The translations under genes and the position numbers were made by a program. The notes beneath the pieces were generated by a model, which was not told where the DNA came from, did no database searches, and saw only the letters and a program-made list of their open reading frames with translations. From Spirosoma oryzicola (GTDB lineage: Bacteria > Bacteroidota > Bacteroidia > Cytophagales > Spirosomataceae), in the NCBI RefSeq assembly GCF_021233055.1, contig NZ_CP089538.1:3116501-3180500 (forward strand): a stretch of DNA of 64,000 nt, written 5' to 3'. Positions 27,155 through 36,293 of the stretch are shown one piece after another (position 1 is the first letter of the stretch; each line of letters opens with the position of its first letter).

Positions 27155-28537
27155 ATGAAAAAAGTAATCAGTAGCGCTTTTATTGCCTTGCTTGGCTGGT
27201 TCCTGACCGCACCGGTTTTTGGCCAGGGACAAGGGGTAAGCCTGAACAAGATCATTGCCAAGGTCGATAACTATTACGTACTTCGGTCCGATCTTGAGGA
27301 ATCCTATCAGTCCTACGTGGGCCAGAACCAGACACCACCCCAGAAATGTCAGTTGCTGGAGAGTCTGGTCATCAATAAGATGATGCTTGCCAAAGCCGAG
27401 ATTGACTCGGTTGTGGTTGACGATAAGATCGTAGACAGCGAACTCGACCAGCGGATGCAGTACATGGCGCAGCAGTTCGGTTCCGAAAAGAACATTGTTG
27501 AAGCCTATGGTAAGAGCCTAGAAATGCTCAAAAGCGAACTGCGCCAGCAGGTGAAAGATCAGAAAGTTGCGCAGAAGATGCAGCAGAAGATCACGACCGA
27601 CGTAAAGGTGACCCCCCGCGATGTTCGTAAGTTCTTCGATGCTATTCCAAAAGACAGTTTGCCCTACATGCCCGCCGACGTTGAGGTTGGTCAGATTGTA
27701 CGGTTTGCCAAGCCGACCAAGGAGCAGAAAGAAGCCCTGCGTCAGCGATTGTTGGACATCAAAAAACGGGTGCAGGCCGGTGAAGACTTTGCCAAGTTAG
27801 CGAAAGATAATTCGGAGGACGTGGGTTCGGCCCAGAACGGTGGCGATCTTGGTTTTGCCAAACGCGGCATGATGGTGGCTCCTTTCGAAGGGGCGGCTTT
27901 GAAAATGAAGCCAAACGAAATTTCGGACGTTGTTGAATCGGAATTTGGTCTTCACCTTATTCAATTGTTGGAAACGCGCGGTGCGGAATACCACGCTCGG
28001 CACATCCTGCTCCGCCCCGATTACAACCGGCTGGATCTGAGTAGCCCAACGCGCTATCTGGACAGCCTGCGGACACTTATCGTTGCTGACTCGGTTAAAT
28101 TTGACAAAGCAGCCCACGACTTTTCGGAAGATAAAAGCACAGCAGATGCAGGTGGTTTGATCCGCGATGCACAGTCGGGAAGCAGCCGCCTGGCAATGGA
28201 TGGTTCGATGGAATACGCGATGTTCCAGATGCTGGACACGATGAAAGTGGGCAGCGTTTCGGCACCCCTGCCGTATCGTACCGAGGACGGCAAAAGTGCG
28301 GTTCGGATTTTGTACTTCAAGAGCAAAGTCCCCCCACACACGGCAGATTTCAAGCTTGACTTCGAAAAGTTGCAGAATATCGTGCTGACTAACAAAAAGA
28401 ACCGGGCCATTGATGACTGGTTCCGGAAATCGGTGGCGGATGTTTACATCAGCGTAGATCCTGAGTTTCAAAACTGTCGCATCTTTGGAACAACGCAAAA
28501 TAGCGCAGCAGCATTGAGTGGTGGCGGCAATGAATAG
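27155..28537 (+). CDS. SurA-type periplasmic peptidyl-prolyl isomerase
   Basis: The 460-residue product has a Sec signal (MKKVISSAFIALLGWFL, cleaved about after FGQ). The N-terminal chaperone helices start after VSLNKIIAKVDNYYVLRSDLE. Two parvulin modules follow: VEVGQIVRFAKPTKEQKEAL with GGDLGFAKRGMMVAPFEGAA and LHLIQLLETRG (about 175-275), then ARHILLRPDY with a more degenerate second module. This is the SurA arrangement, which delivers unfolded porins to the BAM complex. Together with the upstream isomerase it forms a chaperone pair. Confidence 0.92.
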   Translation: MKKVISSAFIALLGWFLTAPVFGQGQGVSLNKIIAKVDNYYVLRSDLEESYQSYVGQNQTPPQKCQLLESLVINKMMLAKAEIDSVVVDDKIVDSELDQRMQYMAQQFGSEKNIVEAYGKSLEMLKSELRQQVKDQKVAQKMQQKITTDVKVTPRDVRKFFDAIPKDSLPYMPADVEVGQIVRFAKPTKEQKEALRQRLLDIKKRVQAGEDFAKLAKDNSEDVGSAQNGGDLGFAKRGMMVAPFEGAALKMKPNEISDVVESEFGLHLIQLLETRGAEYHARHILLRPDYNRLDLSSPTRYLDSLRTLIVADSVKFDKAAHDFSEDKSTADAGGLIRDAQSGSSRLAMDGSMEYAMFQMLDTMKVGSVSAPLPYRTEDGKSAVRILYFKSKVPPHTADFKLDFEKLQNIVLTNKKNRAIDDWFRKSVADVYISVDPEFQNCRIFGTTQNSAAALSGGGNE

Positions 28538-28630
28538 CTTTCCGTTTTGAGGTTTACAGTTTTCGGCTAACTTGCATTGTCAGGGTCAACGCGGAAACCT
28601 GTAAACCATAAACTCTTTAACTGTATTATT

Positions 28631-29593
28631 GTGCCTTACTCATCGGATGTTGCGGCTGCGGAAGCCCTTACTACCTATTACCAAAAGTTAAAAGCGGAAA
28701 TTTCGAAGGTTGTTATCGGCCAGGACGACACGGTTCGCTTGCTCCTAACCGCTATCTTCTGTCAGGGACATTGCCTGCTGGTCGGTGTGCCGGGCCTCGC
28801 CAAAACGCTGCTTATCCAGACGATTGCGGGGGCATTGGATCTCGATTTCAACCGTATTCAGTTTACGCCCGACCTGATGCCCTCAGACATCCTGGGTTCG
28901 GAAACACTCGATCAGGAACGGAATTTCAAGTTTATTAAAGGACCGGTTTTTGCCAACATTATCCTGGCCGATGAGATCAACCGGACGCCCCCTAAAACCC
29001 AGTCGGCTTTGCTGGAAGCGATGCAGGAATATTCCGTTACCATCGCCGGTCAGAAATACGGATTGGGTCGTCCTTTCTTCGTACTGGCTACGCAGAATCC
29101 CATTGAGCAGGAAGGAACGTACCCACTTCCAGAAGCGCAGCTCGACCGGTTTATGTTTAACATTTACCTGGATTATCCGTCGTTTCAATCGGAACTGGAC
29201 ATCGTTAAGAGCACCACAACCGACAAACGTCCCGAAGTACAGCGCGTCATTACCGGCGAAGAAATTCGGGAGTTTCAGCATCTAGTACGCCGGGTTCCGG
29301 TGGTTGACAATGTCGTTGAGTATGCCGTCAAGCTGGTACACAAAACCCGTCCAAACACGGAGCTGGCTTCTTCCGATGCAAATCAATACCTGGAATGGGG
29401 CGCTGGTCCGCGTGCTTCACAGGCATTGATTCTGGCTTCGAAATGTAACGCGCTGTTGAATGGCAAATACTCGCCCGATATTGAAGATATACGAGCCGTT
29501 GCGTTGCCCATTCTCCGCCACCGCGTCGTTCGCAATTTTAAGGCCGAAGCCGAAGGTATCTCCGTTGAGCAGTTGATCAAACGAATGCTGTAA
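28631..29593 (+). CDS. MoxR-family AAA+ ATPase
   Basis: The 320-residue product (GTG at 28631; a longer frame from 28577 is less likely) has Walker A GVPGLAKT near residue 55, Walker B ILADEINRTPPKTQ near 120, and sensor regions ATQNPIEQEGTYPLPEAQ and LDRFMF. MoxR ATPases remodel or load metal cofactors, often with von Willebrand-type partners, none of which are seen here. It follows the two isomerases by 93 bp. Confidence 0.92.
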   Translation: MPYSSDVAAAEALTTYYQKLKAEISKVVIGQDDTVRLLLTAIFCQGHCLLVGVPGLAKTLLIQTIAGALDLDFNRIQFTPDLMPSDILGSETLDQERNFKFIKGPVFANIILADEINRTPPKTQSALLEAMQEYSVTIAGQKYGLGRPFFVLATQNPIEQEGTYPLPEAQLDRFMFNIYLDYPSFQSELDIVKSTTTDKRPEVQRVITGEEIREFQHLVRRVPVVDNVVEYAVKLVHKTRPNTELASSDANQYLEWGAGPRASQALILASKCNALLNGKYSPDIEDIRAVALPILRHRVVRNFKAEAEGISVEQLIKRML

Positions 29594-29613
29594 GCCAAGC
29601 GATAGCTGTAAAG

Positions 29614-29652
29614 TAAAAGGCCGATCTTCGAAAAAGAGCGGCCTTTTGCTTT
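29614..29652. terminator. stem-loop terminator after the MoxR gene
   Basis: Arms aaaaggccg and cggcctttt pair around an internal stem (tctt-cgaaa-aaga) and are followed by gctttg. A-runs and T-runs on each side make it usable from both strands. Confidence 0.75.
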
Positions 29653-29662
29653 GTAAAAATGA

Positions 29663-29851
29663 TTATTCGTCTTTATTACCCTCGCGATTTGTTTTACCCA
29701 GGTAGTCATCCTCCCCCATACCGGTCGAGTGGTCGTCAACACCCGAAGCGTCAACATCATCGTGTTCTTCTCCCACCAGATACTCAACGTCGGGCTTGGC
29801 CGAAAAATCGGGCTCGCCTACTTTTTCATGATCGTGCTGCGAACTTTCCAT
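29663..29851 (-). CDS. small acidic hypothetical protein (62 aa)
   Basis: The product (MESSQHDHEKVGEPDFSAK) is 62 residues, rich in Asp, Glu and His, and has no hydrophobic core. It looks disordered. It sits between two terminator structures and is divergent from nothing adjacent. The function is unknown and the call rests only on the open frame. Confidence 0.4.
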   Translation of the reverse strand: MESSQHDHEKVGEPDFSAKPDVEYLVGEEHDDVDASGVDDHSTGMGEDDYLGKTNREGNKDE

Positions 29852-29911
29852 AACGTTTTGTCAGTTTGTTTCCCTCTATAACCGAAAAAGACGCGCGGAG
29901 TTACCACAAAA

Positions 29912-30934
29912 TTAGCGTTGGAGCGGCCAGACCGAATCGGCAGTCACCTGGATGTTCACGCGCAGCCCTGCGTACAGGCTGTCATTGGTCGTCAGTACAC
30001 GCAAGCAAAAATCAGGGTTTAGCTCTACTTCGATTTCGTAGTGGCTTCCTTTAAAAAACACCGCTCGAACAGTTCCCGAAATACCTGCTTCGCTTAGCCT
30101 GACCTGTTCTGGTCGCAAACAAAAAAGCGCCGAAGGGTATTCGACAGCCGATAAGCCTAACAAGGGCAGATGCTCCGTTTGCAAGATGTTGACCGGGCCG
30201 GTCATCTGGGCGGCATACGCCGTTTCGGGTCGTCGGTAGATGTCGACGGGATTGCTGAGCTGAATCAGTTTTCCGTCGCGCAGAATACCTACCGTATGAG
30301 CAATTGATAGTGCATCGCTGGCATCATGCGTAACAAACAGACACGCCGTATTTTCGTGCCGGACCAGATCAAACAGTAAGTTACGAACGATGAGCCGGTT
30401 TGGTAAGTCAAGATGGCTGAACGGTTCGTCGAGCAGCAACACGGCGGGTTTATCAGCGATAGCCCGCGCAATGGCCGTCCGTTGTTTTTCGCCCCCCGAC
30501 ACCTGGCGTGGTAACCGGTTCTGCACTTCCGTCAGTCGGCACAGTCGTAGCAATTCATCGACCCGGTAGTCGCGATACGTTTTCGCGAAGAAGCGGAGCG
30601 CATACGTGATATTTTCCCGAACGGATACATTCGGCATCAACTGGTATTCCTGATGGACAAGCCGGATCGCTGCGTGACCCGCCACCAGCACTTCGGAAGG
30701 ACCTGGCACCCGTTTTCCGTCCAGCCGGACGTCTCCTCCATCGGCGTCCGTTAAGCCAGCCAGTATGCTCAGCAGCGTACTTTTTCCAGAACCGCTTGCT
30801 CCAACGAGCGCCATGACCTGACCTGCCTGGAGCACAAACGATACCTGTTGAACTGCCGACAACGGGCCGAATGATTTAGTAAGTGTAGTAGCTTCGAGCA
30901 ATCGTTCGTTGTATTTATATGGGTTGATAATCAC
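29912..30934 (-). CDS. PotA/FbpC-type ABC transporter ATP-binding protein
   Basis: The 340-residue ATPase has Walker A GASGSGKST near residue 47, the signature QVSGGEKQR near 142, Walker B VLLLDEPFSHLD near 163 and switch His in FVTHDASDAL. Residues about 250-340 form a C-terminal beta-rich regulatory region (RPEQVRLSEAGISGTVRAVF), as in TOBE domains of importers of spermidine, iron or molybdate. There is no permease or binding protein next to it, so it is an orphan ATPase. A terminator lies just upstream of its start. Confidence 0.88.
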   Translation of the reverse strand: MIINPYKYNERLLEATTLTKSFGPLSAVQQVSFVLQAGQVMALVGASGSGKSTLLSILAGLTDADGGDVRLDGKRVPGPSEVLVAGHAAIRLVHQEYQLMPNVSVRENITYALRFFAKTYRDYRVDELLRLCRLTEVQNRLPRQVSGGEKQRTAIARAIADKPAVLLLDEPFSHLDLPNRLIVRNLLFDLVRHENTACLFVTHDASDALSIAHTVGILRDGKLIQLSNPVDIYRRPETAYAAQMTGPVNILQTEHLPLLGLSAVEYPSALFCLRPEQVRLSEAGISGTVRAVFFKGSHYEIEVELNPDFCLRVLTTNDSLYAGLRVNIQVTADSVWPLQR

Positions 30935-30941
30935 AAAAAAA

Positions 30942-30975
30942 CAACCGACTGGCCCAAATGACCCAGTCGGTTTTC
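30942..30975 (-). terminator. stem-loop between the ABC ATPase gene and gapN-like gene
   Basis: Arms aaccgactgg and ccagtcggtt (plus-strand 30942-30951 and 30964-30973) with an A-run on the left. Read on the minus strand it ends the gapN-like transcript and is T-rich at its 3' side. Confidence 0.8.
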
Positions 30976-30994
30976 AACTGCGCTTCCAGTTCCG

Positions 30995-32617
30995 TTAGAA
31001 AATGAAATTCGTTGACAAAAACGTCGATTTATGGTCGCCCACAATGTCGTTTAGTACTTCTTTGTTGGCAGCAGTATCTTTCGTGGCTACTGCCGACCGG
31101 ATAGAAAACGACCGAAGGGCATCTTCTACGGACAAGGTTCCCTCCGCCGAATCTTTGCGCCCCGTGAACGGAAACGTATCCGGTCCGCGCTGGCATTGCG
31201 CATTGATGTTGACACGGCTTACCAGGTTAACCAGCGGGTCGATGAGTTGGGCAATTGCATTGCTATCCGTCCCAAAAATACTCGCCTGCATACCGTGGTC
31301 GTCCGTAATCAGGTAGTCGATAAACTCTTCCACATCATCAAAGGGTACGATTGGAATAACGGGGCCAAACTGCTCTTCGCGGTATAATTTCATGCCTTCC
31401 TGAACGGGATAAACCACCGCTGGTTTGAACAGCGAAGCCGACACCTGGCCCCCGCCTTCGTTAACAACCGTTGCTCCGCTGGCTTCGGCATCACGGATGC
31501 ACTCGGTCAGGTAATCCGGCTTGCCGGGTTCAGGTAAGGGCGTAATTTGTACACCAGCATCCCAGGGCATACCCGGCTTTAGTTTACTGACTTCGGGATT
31601 GAACTTACTCAGAAACTGATCCGCAACGGACCGATGTACCCAGATAATTTTGATGGCCGTACAGCGCTGACCATTGAACGAGAGCGTACCAAGCAAGCAC
31701 TCTTTCACGGCTACGTCGAGATCAGCGTCGGGCAAAATGATAGCGGCATTTTTGGCGTCAAGGCTCATAATGGAACGAAGCCGGTTGAGTTTCGGGTGTT
31801 GGCGCTGGAGCTGATCGGCAACGCGACTGGACCCGATCAACGTCAGCACATTGACCTTACCCGACTGCATAACGGGGGGTATCACGTCGGCACCACGCCC
31901 GTAGAGCGAATTGACGACGCCTTTCGGGAAACTGCTCCGGAATGCTTCGAGTAACGGATAGTGCAGCAGCGAACCATGCTTAGGGGTTTTAAACAGGATC
32001 GTGTTCCCCATCAGAATGGCCGGGATAAGCGTAGTGTACGTTTCGTTGAGCGGGTAGTTGAACGGTCCCATCGCTAGCACCACGCCCAACGGCGACCGCC
32101 GTATTTGCCCGATAATTCCTTCTTCGATGCGGAACCGCGATGAGTTACGGTCCATCGTTTTCAAGGTATCAATCGTGTCGTAGATGTACGTTACGGTCCG
32201 GTCGAATTCTTTGGTCGCATCGGCGAGGTTTTTACCGATCTCCCACATAATCAGGTTGACAACCAGCTTTTTCTGCTCAAGCATTTTCCCCACGAAGGTT
32301 TCCATGCAGGCAATGCGGTCGGCGACGGCCATTTGGGGCCACTCGCCCCGACCATTGTTGTAAGCTGCGTAGGCCGCGTCGAGGGCTTCGAGGGCCTGTT
32401 GTGGTCCCGTTACGGGAAAACTGCCGACTAACTGACGCTGTAGCTCACCCTGCTCGTCGGGTACACAAACAGGCGAATACACCTCAGAAACAGGGCCGTC
32501 CCACTGCTTCATTTCACCGTTGAGCAAATACGCACGCTGGTGAATAGGTTCAATTCGAAATTCGGCGGGAATCTGGTCGTTGGTGGGAAACAGTTGGGTA
32601 AGTTGCGGATCGTTCAT
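30995..32617 (-). CDS. GapN-type NADP-dependent glyceraldehyde-3-phosphate dehydrogenase
   Basis: This is a 540-residue aldehyde dehydrogenase of the GAPN subgroup. The nucleophile Cys sits in FNGQRCTAIKI near residue 320, and the NADP-fold regions GPFNYPLNETYTTLIPAIL and VLTLIGSSRVADQL are clear. GapN oxidises glyceraldehyde-3-phosphate directly to 3-phosphoglycerate and yields NADPH without ATP. The long N-terminal lead, the RVNINAQCQRG segment and IIWVHRSVADQF are subgroup features. It is monocistronic. Confidence 0.9.
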   Translation of the reverse strand: MNDPQLTQLFPTNDQIPAEFRIEPIHQRAYLLNGEMKQWDGPVSEVYSPVCVPDEQGELQRQLVGSFPVTGPQQALEALDAAYAAYNNGRGEWPQMAVADRIACMETFVGKMLEQKKLVVNLIMWEIGKNLADATKEFDRTVTYIYDTIDTLKTMDRNSSRFRIEEGIIGQIRRSPLGVVLAMGPFNYPLNETYTTLIPAILMGNTILFKTPKHGSLLHYPLLEAFRSSFPKGVVNSLYGRGADVIPPVMQSGKVNVLTLIGSSRVADQLQRQHPKLNRLRSIMSLDAKNAAIILPDADLDVAVKECLLGTLSFNGQRCTAIKIIWVHRSVADQFLSKFNPEVSKLKPGMPWDAGVQITPLPEPGKPDYLTECIRDAEASGATVVNEGGGQVSASLFKPAVVYPVQEGMKLYREEQFGPVIPIVPFDDVEEFIDYLITDDHGMQASIFGTDSNAIAQLIDPLVNLVSRVNINAQCQRGPDTFPFTGRKDSAEGTLSVEDALRSFSIRSAVATKDTAANKEVLNDIVGDHKSTFLSTNFIF

Positions 32618-32689
32618 AGCGTGATGTCATCTGATAAGACGGGGCAAACGTCGCTATTCGACCAGCAAAATCAAACAGGAAGCCCATAA

Positions 32690-32733
32690 AATTACTCGTT
32701 GGTCCGGCTAAAAATTGGGTCCAACGAGTAATT
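32690..32733 (-). terminator. terminator of the H-NOX/kinase/regulator operon
   Basis: Arms aattactcgttgg (32690-32702) and ccaacgagtaatt (32721-32733) are perfect over 13 bp with an 18-base loop, just past the end of the response regulator gene on the minus strand. Confidence 0.75.
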
Positions 32734-32750
32734 GGCTGGCTAGCCTTCCG

Positions 32751-33443
32751 TTACAGCAAATTTAACCGGCTCATCAGTTCGGGTTTGTTTGCGCGACTGA
32801 TCGGAATCACTTTATTGTTGATAACCAACGTATTTTCTTCGATGTCGACAATCCTGTCGAGATGAACAATGTAAGACCGGTGGACGCGAAGAAACTGCGA
32901 CCCCAGTTTCTCTTCCAGGTACTTCATCGTTGTATAGACAATGTGCGTTTGCTTGTCCGTATGGATCTTGACGTAATCACCAATGTTCTCGACATACGCG
33001 ATGGCATCAAACGGTATTCGGATATAACGACCTTCGCTCTTAACGTATATTTCCTGACGCTCGGTGGCCGACGCCAGTTTGGATCGGTGGTACACCTCCA
33101 ACACTTTTTCGACCGCCAGGTTGAAACGAGGCATCGTAATCGGCTTCTTTATATAATCCGTCACCTGATACTGAAACGCGTCGAAAGCGTATTCCGTTTT
33201 ACTCGTGGTAAGCACGACCAACGGAATGGACGGCAGCTTTTCCAGCAAGTCGAAGCCCGTCAAATCAGGCATTTCGACATCGAGCCAGATCAAATCGACG
33301 CTATGTTCTGCCAGAAAGCTCAGTGCTTCAGTCGGGTTATCAAATACACCCATCAGATCTAGCGAGCCGTGGTTCTCGCATAGCCGCTGAAGCGATTTGC
33401 GAGCCATCAGTTCATCCTCAACAATTATACAGGTCAATGCCAT
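32751..33443 (-). CDS. LytTR-family response regulator
   Basis: The 230-residue product has a receiver domain (MALTCIIVEDELMARKSL) with phosphoacceptor Asp55 in LIWLDVEMPD and the Lys/Thr switch region TTSKTEYAFDAF. The C-terminal half (YVKSEGRYIRIPFDAIAYVE, KIHTDKQTHIVYTTMKYLEEKL, FLRVHRSYIVHLD) is a LytTR DNA-binding domain. It starts three bases after the kinase stop, so it is the output partner of that kinase. It probably switches on target genes when phosphorylated. Confidence 0.95.
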   Translation of the reverse strand: MALTCIIVEDELMARKSLQRLCENHGSLDLMGVFDNPTEALSFLAEHSVDLIWLDVEMPDLTGFDLLEKLPSIPLVVLTTSKTEYAFDAFQYQVTDYIKKPITMPRFNLAVEKVLEVYHRSKLASATERQEIYVKSEGRYIRIPFDAIAYVENIGDYVKIHTDKQTHIVYTTMKYLEEKLGSQFLRVHRSYIVHLDRIVDIEENTLVINNKVIPISRANKPELMSRLNLL

Positions 33444-33446
33444 GAT

Positions 33447-36293
33447 TTACGCTGGAGTAATCTTTTGTATCTCTTTCTTTATAACCGGAATCATTTCATT
33501 AACCTTTACGATTATATCGTTACAATAGATTTCTAACAGCTCATCTTTAGACCCTTGTTTTACTATTTTTTCTAACTGTGCCATTTTTCCTTCCAGCTGC
33601 GATAAGCCAACCATCCCAAACGTCGGCTTTAACTTATGCACTTTCTGGCCTAATTCCGTTCGTTTATCTTCCTGGCAAAGAACGGGCAACTCCATAATCT
33701 CCGGAACAATATCCGATAGAAAGATGGAAAGCATCTCAGCCGTGTATTCCATATCGGACCCATACAGAAGATTCAGCCGCTCCCAGTCAAGCATCGTATC
33801 GCCATCATGTACCATTTCGGCGGGGGCGTACTGCTGCAACAACGACCGAAGCTGAGCTGGTTCGAAGGGTTTGGTCAGGAAATCATTCATTCCGGCTTCA
33901 AGAGCCAGGTTTTTTTGGTCAAGCATAGCGGATGCGGTCAACGCAATAATGGGTATATTTTGATTGGGGTTATGAGAACTGCGGATGGCCACGGAGGCTT
34001 CATACCCGTCCATGATAGGCATTTGTATGTCCATCAAAATGATGTCGAAGCGTTGTTTTTTTGCTTCCTCAACGGCGTGTTTACCGTCCAGAGCAAGCGT
34101 ATAGGGTACGTTCCACTTCGTAAGAAGACTAGTGATGTACTTCTGATTCATCAGGTTGTCTTCCACGATCAGTACGTGGCACCCCAGCGTATCATCGCAC
34201 AGGGGTACGTTGCCCGGAGCTACTACGACCGGTTCCGATGGCGTTTCACTTTTGCCGAAAGGAAGCGTAAACGTGAACTGACTTCCTTCCCCAACGTGAC
34301 TTCTGACGGCGATGGTCCCTCCCTGAATTTCGACCAGTTCTTTGGTAATGGCTAAACCCAGCCCGGTGCCTTTGTGCTTATGCCCGTGAGGATTTACCTG
34401 CTTGAACTTTTGAAACACCAAGTCTAATTTTTCTTTCGGTATGCCAATGCCCGTGTCAACAACCGCAAATTCAATCCAGTATTTGGCGGCTTCCTGTTTT
34501 TTCAGCCGGGCGGTAATCTGAATACTGCCTTCTTCGGTAAATTTTTCGGCATTACCGACCAGATTCATCAGGATCTGGTTCAGCATCACGTCATCACCGA
34601 CAAAATCGCCGGAAATGCGGGCATCCAGCATGACATCGATTGAAATGGCGCGATCCTTTAGTTTCATCTCGAATACTTTCTGGATGGACCGCAGCAGGCC
34701 CGTCAAATCGAACGGTCGAGCGTGAACCTCAATCCGTCCAGCTTCAATCTTGGTCATATCTAATAAATCAGAAATCAGGCTGTGCAAAAAATTAGCGGAT
34801 GTTTTTAAAATATCGATATACTCGCGCTGCTGCTGATCAGGTTTGGTATCGAACAACAGGTGCGACATGCCAATGATTGCGTTGAGGGGCGTTCGGATCT
34901 CGTGACTCATGTTAGCCAAAAACTGCTTTTCGGCCAGCCGAGCTTCATCCGCAATTCGTTTTGCTCTCGCCAATTCCTCTTCCAGTTGCTTGCGTTCGGT
35001 CAGGTCGTAATGAATGCCGATCGAGCCAACAATCTTCCCCTCTTCGTCCAGGATCGGTACACCACTGACCAGTGCCCAGATCCGGCTACCGTCTTTCCGA
35101 ATCAACTGCATTTCGTACGAGCTGGCATTCCCCTGCTTTCGCGTAATTTGCTGCTGATTGATGACATTTCTAAACTCCGGGGCAACCAGCAGGTCAGCGG
35201 CATGTTTACCAACCAGTTCCTCCTCGGCGTAACCAACCATTTGACAGAAACGCTCGTAGGAACGAATAATGGTCTGGTTGTGATCAACCTCCAGCAAACC
35301 AAGCTCCATATTATTCATGATACCCCGGTATTTTTCTTCGCTTCGGCGAATGCGTTCGCGAGCCAGGTACTTGTCGGTAACATCCGTGTATTTCCACAAA
35401 TGTCCCATGTACTGCTCCTTCAAAAATATAGGGATATAGTCGCGCTCCAGGATTCGGCCGTTCACCATTCTGATTTCTTCCCCAGTGACGGCCTGCCGGT
35501 CTTGCATTAACTGTTCAACCTGCTGCGCGAAGGCCTCGGGGTCTTCCATCGAACCCTTGATAAATTCAACCGACCGCGAGTAATCCTGCCCGATTAGTTG
35601 CTCGGGAGCATCTTGGATGCCGAACATGTCGCAAAAAAGCTGATTAGCCAAAATGACACGCTGCTGTTCATCTTTTACCAGAATGCCGGATTCCAGACTG
35701 GTTATCAGGGTTGAAAGCCGGGTTTGGGTCCGTTGCAACTGACTTTCGGCCAGTTTCCGGTCGGATATGTCGCGCGCTACCGCCACGAGTTCTGCTATAT
35801 TGCCTTCCAACTCGATAAACCGAACGGTTTGACCAATCCAGACCGTTCGCCCATCTTTGGCAACCACCGGAAACTCACTATATGTGCTGTCGATACGCTC
35901 TTCCAGCATCGACTGGTAGAAAGCAAGGGTGGCCTTCCGGTAACCAGGCGCTACAATATCGGTAAAATGTTTGCCAACAAATTCCTGCTCGGTATAGCCC
36001 AGTAATTTTTCGACGACCGAGTTGACAAACGTAAAGACGCCTTCGGGTGATATTTTATAAATAATATCCTGAACAGACTCGATCAACTGACGATACCGCT
36101 GTTCGCTTTCTTGCAGCTCCGCTAATTTGGCCTGGATTTGCTGCTCCAGATTTTCATTGAGGTGTTGAAGCTGCTCATTGGCGTTGTATAATTCCAGCGC
36201 TTTTTTCTCTAGAATAGCTTCGGCCTCAACCCGGGCCCGCTTTTCGCGCTCCAGACGTCTTCTTAGTAGGTTGCTATCGTCTACCTGTGTCAT
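33447..36293 (-). CDS. hybrid sensor histidine kinase with three PAS domains, REC and HPt
   Basis: The 948-residue product starts with a coiled coil (residues 7-63, rich in Leu/Glu/Gln), then three PAS domains at about 62-180, 190-310 and 320-440, then a HisKA domain with His464 in NMSHEIRTPLNAI, an HATPase domain (LMNLVGNAEKFTEEG, GIGIPKEKL, GTGLGLAI), a receiver with Asp755 (FDIILMDIQMP), and a C-terminal HPt domain with His886 (VHKLKPTFGMVG). The full phosphorelay can end on the LytTR regulator. It has no membrane segment, so it senses a cytoplasmic signal. The ATG overlaps the H-NOX stop by four bases, which points to haem-based control by that protein. Confidence 0.95.
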   Translation of the reverse strand: MTQVDDSNLLRRRLEREKRARVEAEAILEKKALELYNANEQLQHLNENLEQQIQAKLAELQESEQRYRQLIESVQDIIYKISPEGVFTFVNSVVEKLLGYTEQEFVGKHFTDIVAPGYRKATLAFYQSMLEERIDSTYSEFPVVAKDGRTVWIGQTVRFIELEGNIAELVAVARDISDRKLAESQLQRTQTRLSTLITSLESGILVKDEQQRVILANQLFCDMFGIQDAPEQLIGQDYSRSVEFIKGSMEDPEAFAQQVEQLMQDRQAVTGEEIRMVNGRILERDYIPIFLKEQYMGHLWKYTDVTDKYLARERIRRSEEKYRGIMNNMELGLLEVDHNQTIIRSYERFCQMVGYAEEELVGKHAADLLVAPEFRNVINQQQITRKQGNASSYEMQLIRKDGSRIWALVSGVPILDEEGKIVGSIGIHYDLTERKQLEEELARAKRIADEARLAEKQFLANMSHEIRTPLNAIIGMSHLLFDTKPDQQQREYIDILKTSANFLHSLISDLLDMTKIEAGRIEVHARPFDLTGLLRSIQKVFEMKLKDRAISIDVMLDARISGDFVGDDVMLNQILMNLVGNAEKFTEEGSIQITARLKKQEAAKYWIEFAVVDTGIGIPKEKLDLVFQKFKQVNPHGHKHKGTGLGLAITKELVEIQGGTIAVRSHVGEGSQFTFTLPFGKSETPSEPVVVAPGNVPLCDDTLGCHVLIVEDNLMNQKYITSLLTKWNVPYTLALDGKHAVEEAKKQRFDIILMDIQMPIMDGYEASVAIRSSHNPNQNIPIIALTASAMLDQKNLALEAGMNDFLTKPFEPAQLRSLLQQYAPAEMVHDGDTMLDWERLNLLYGSDMEYTAEMLSIFLSDIVPEIMELPVLCQEDKRTELGQKVHKLKPTFGMVGLSQLEGKMAQLEKIVKQGSKDELLEIYCNDIIVKVNEMIPVIKKEIQKITPA

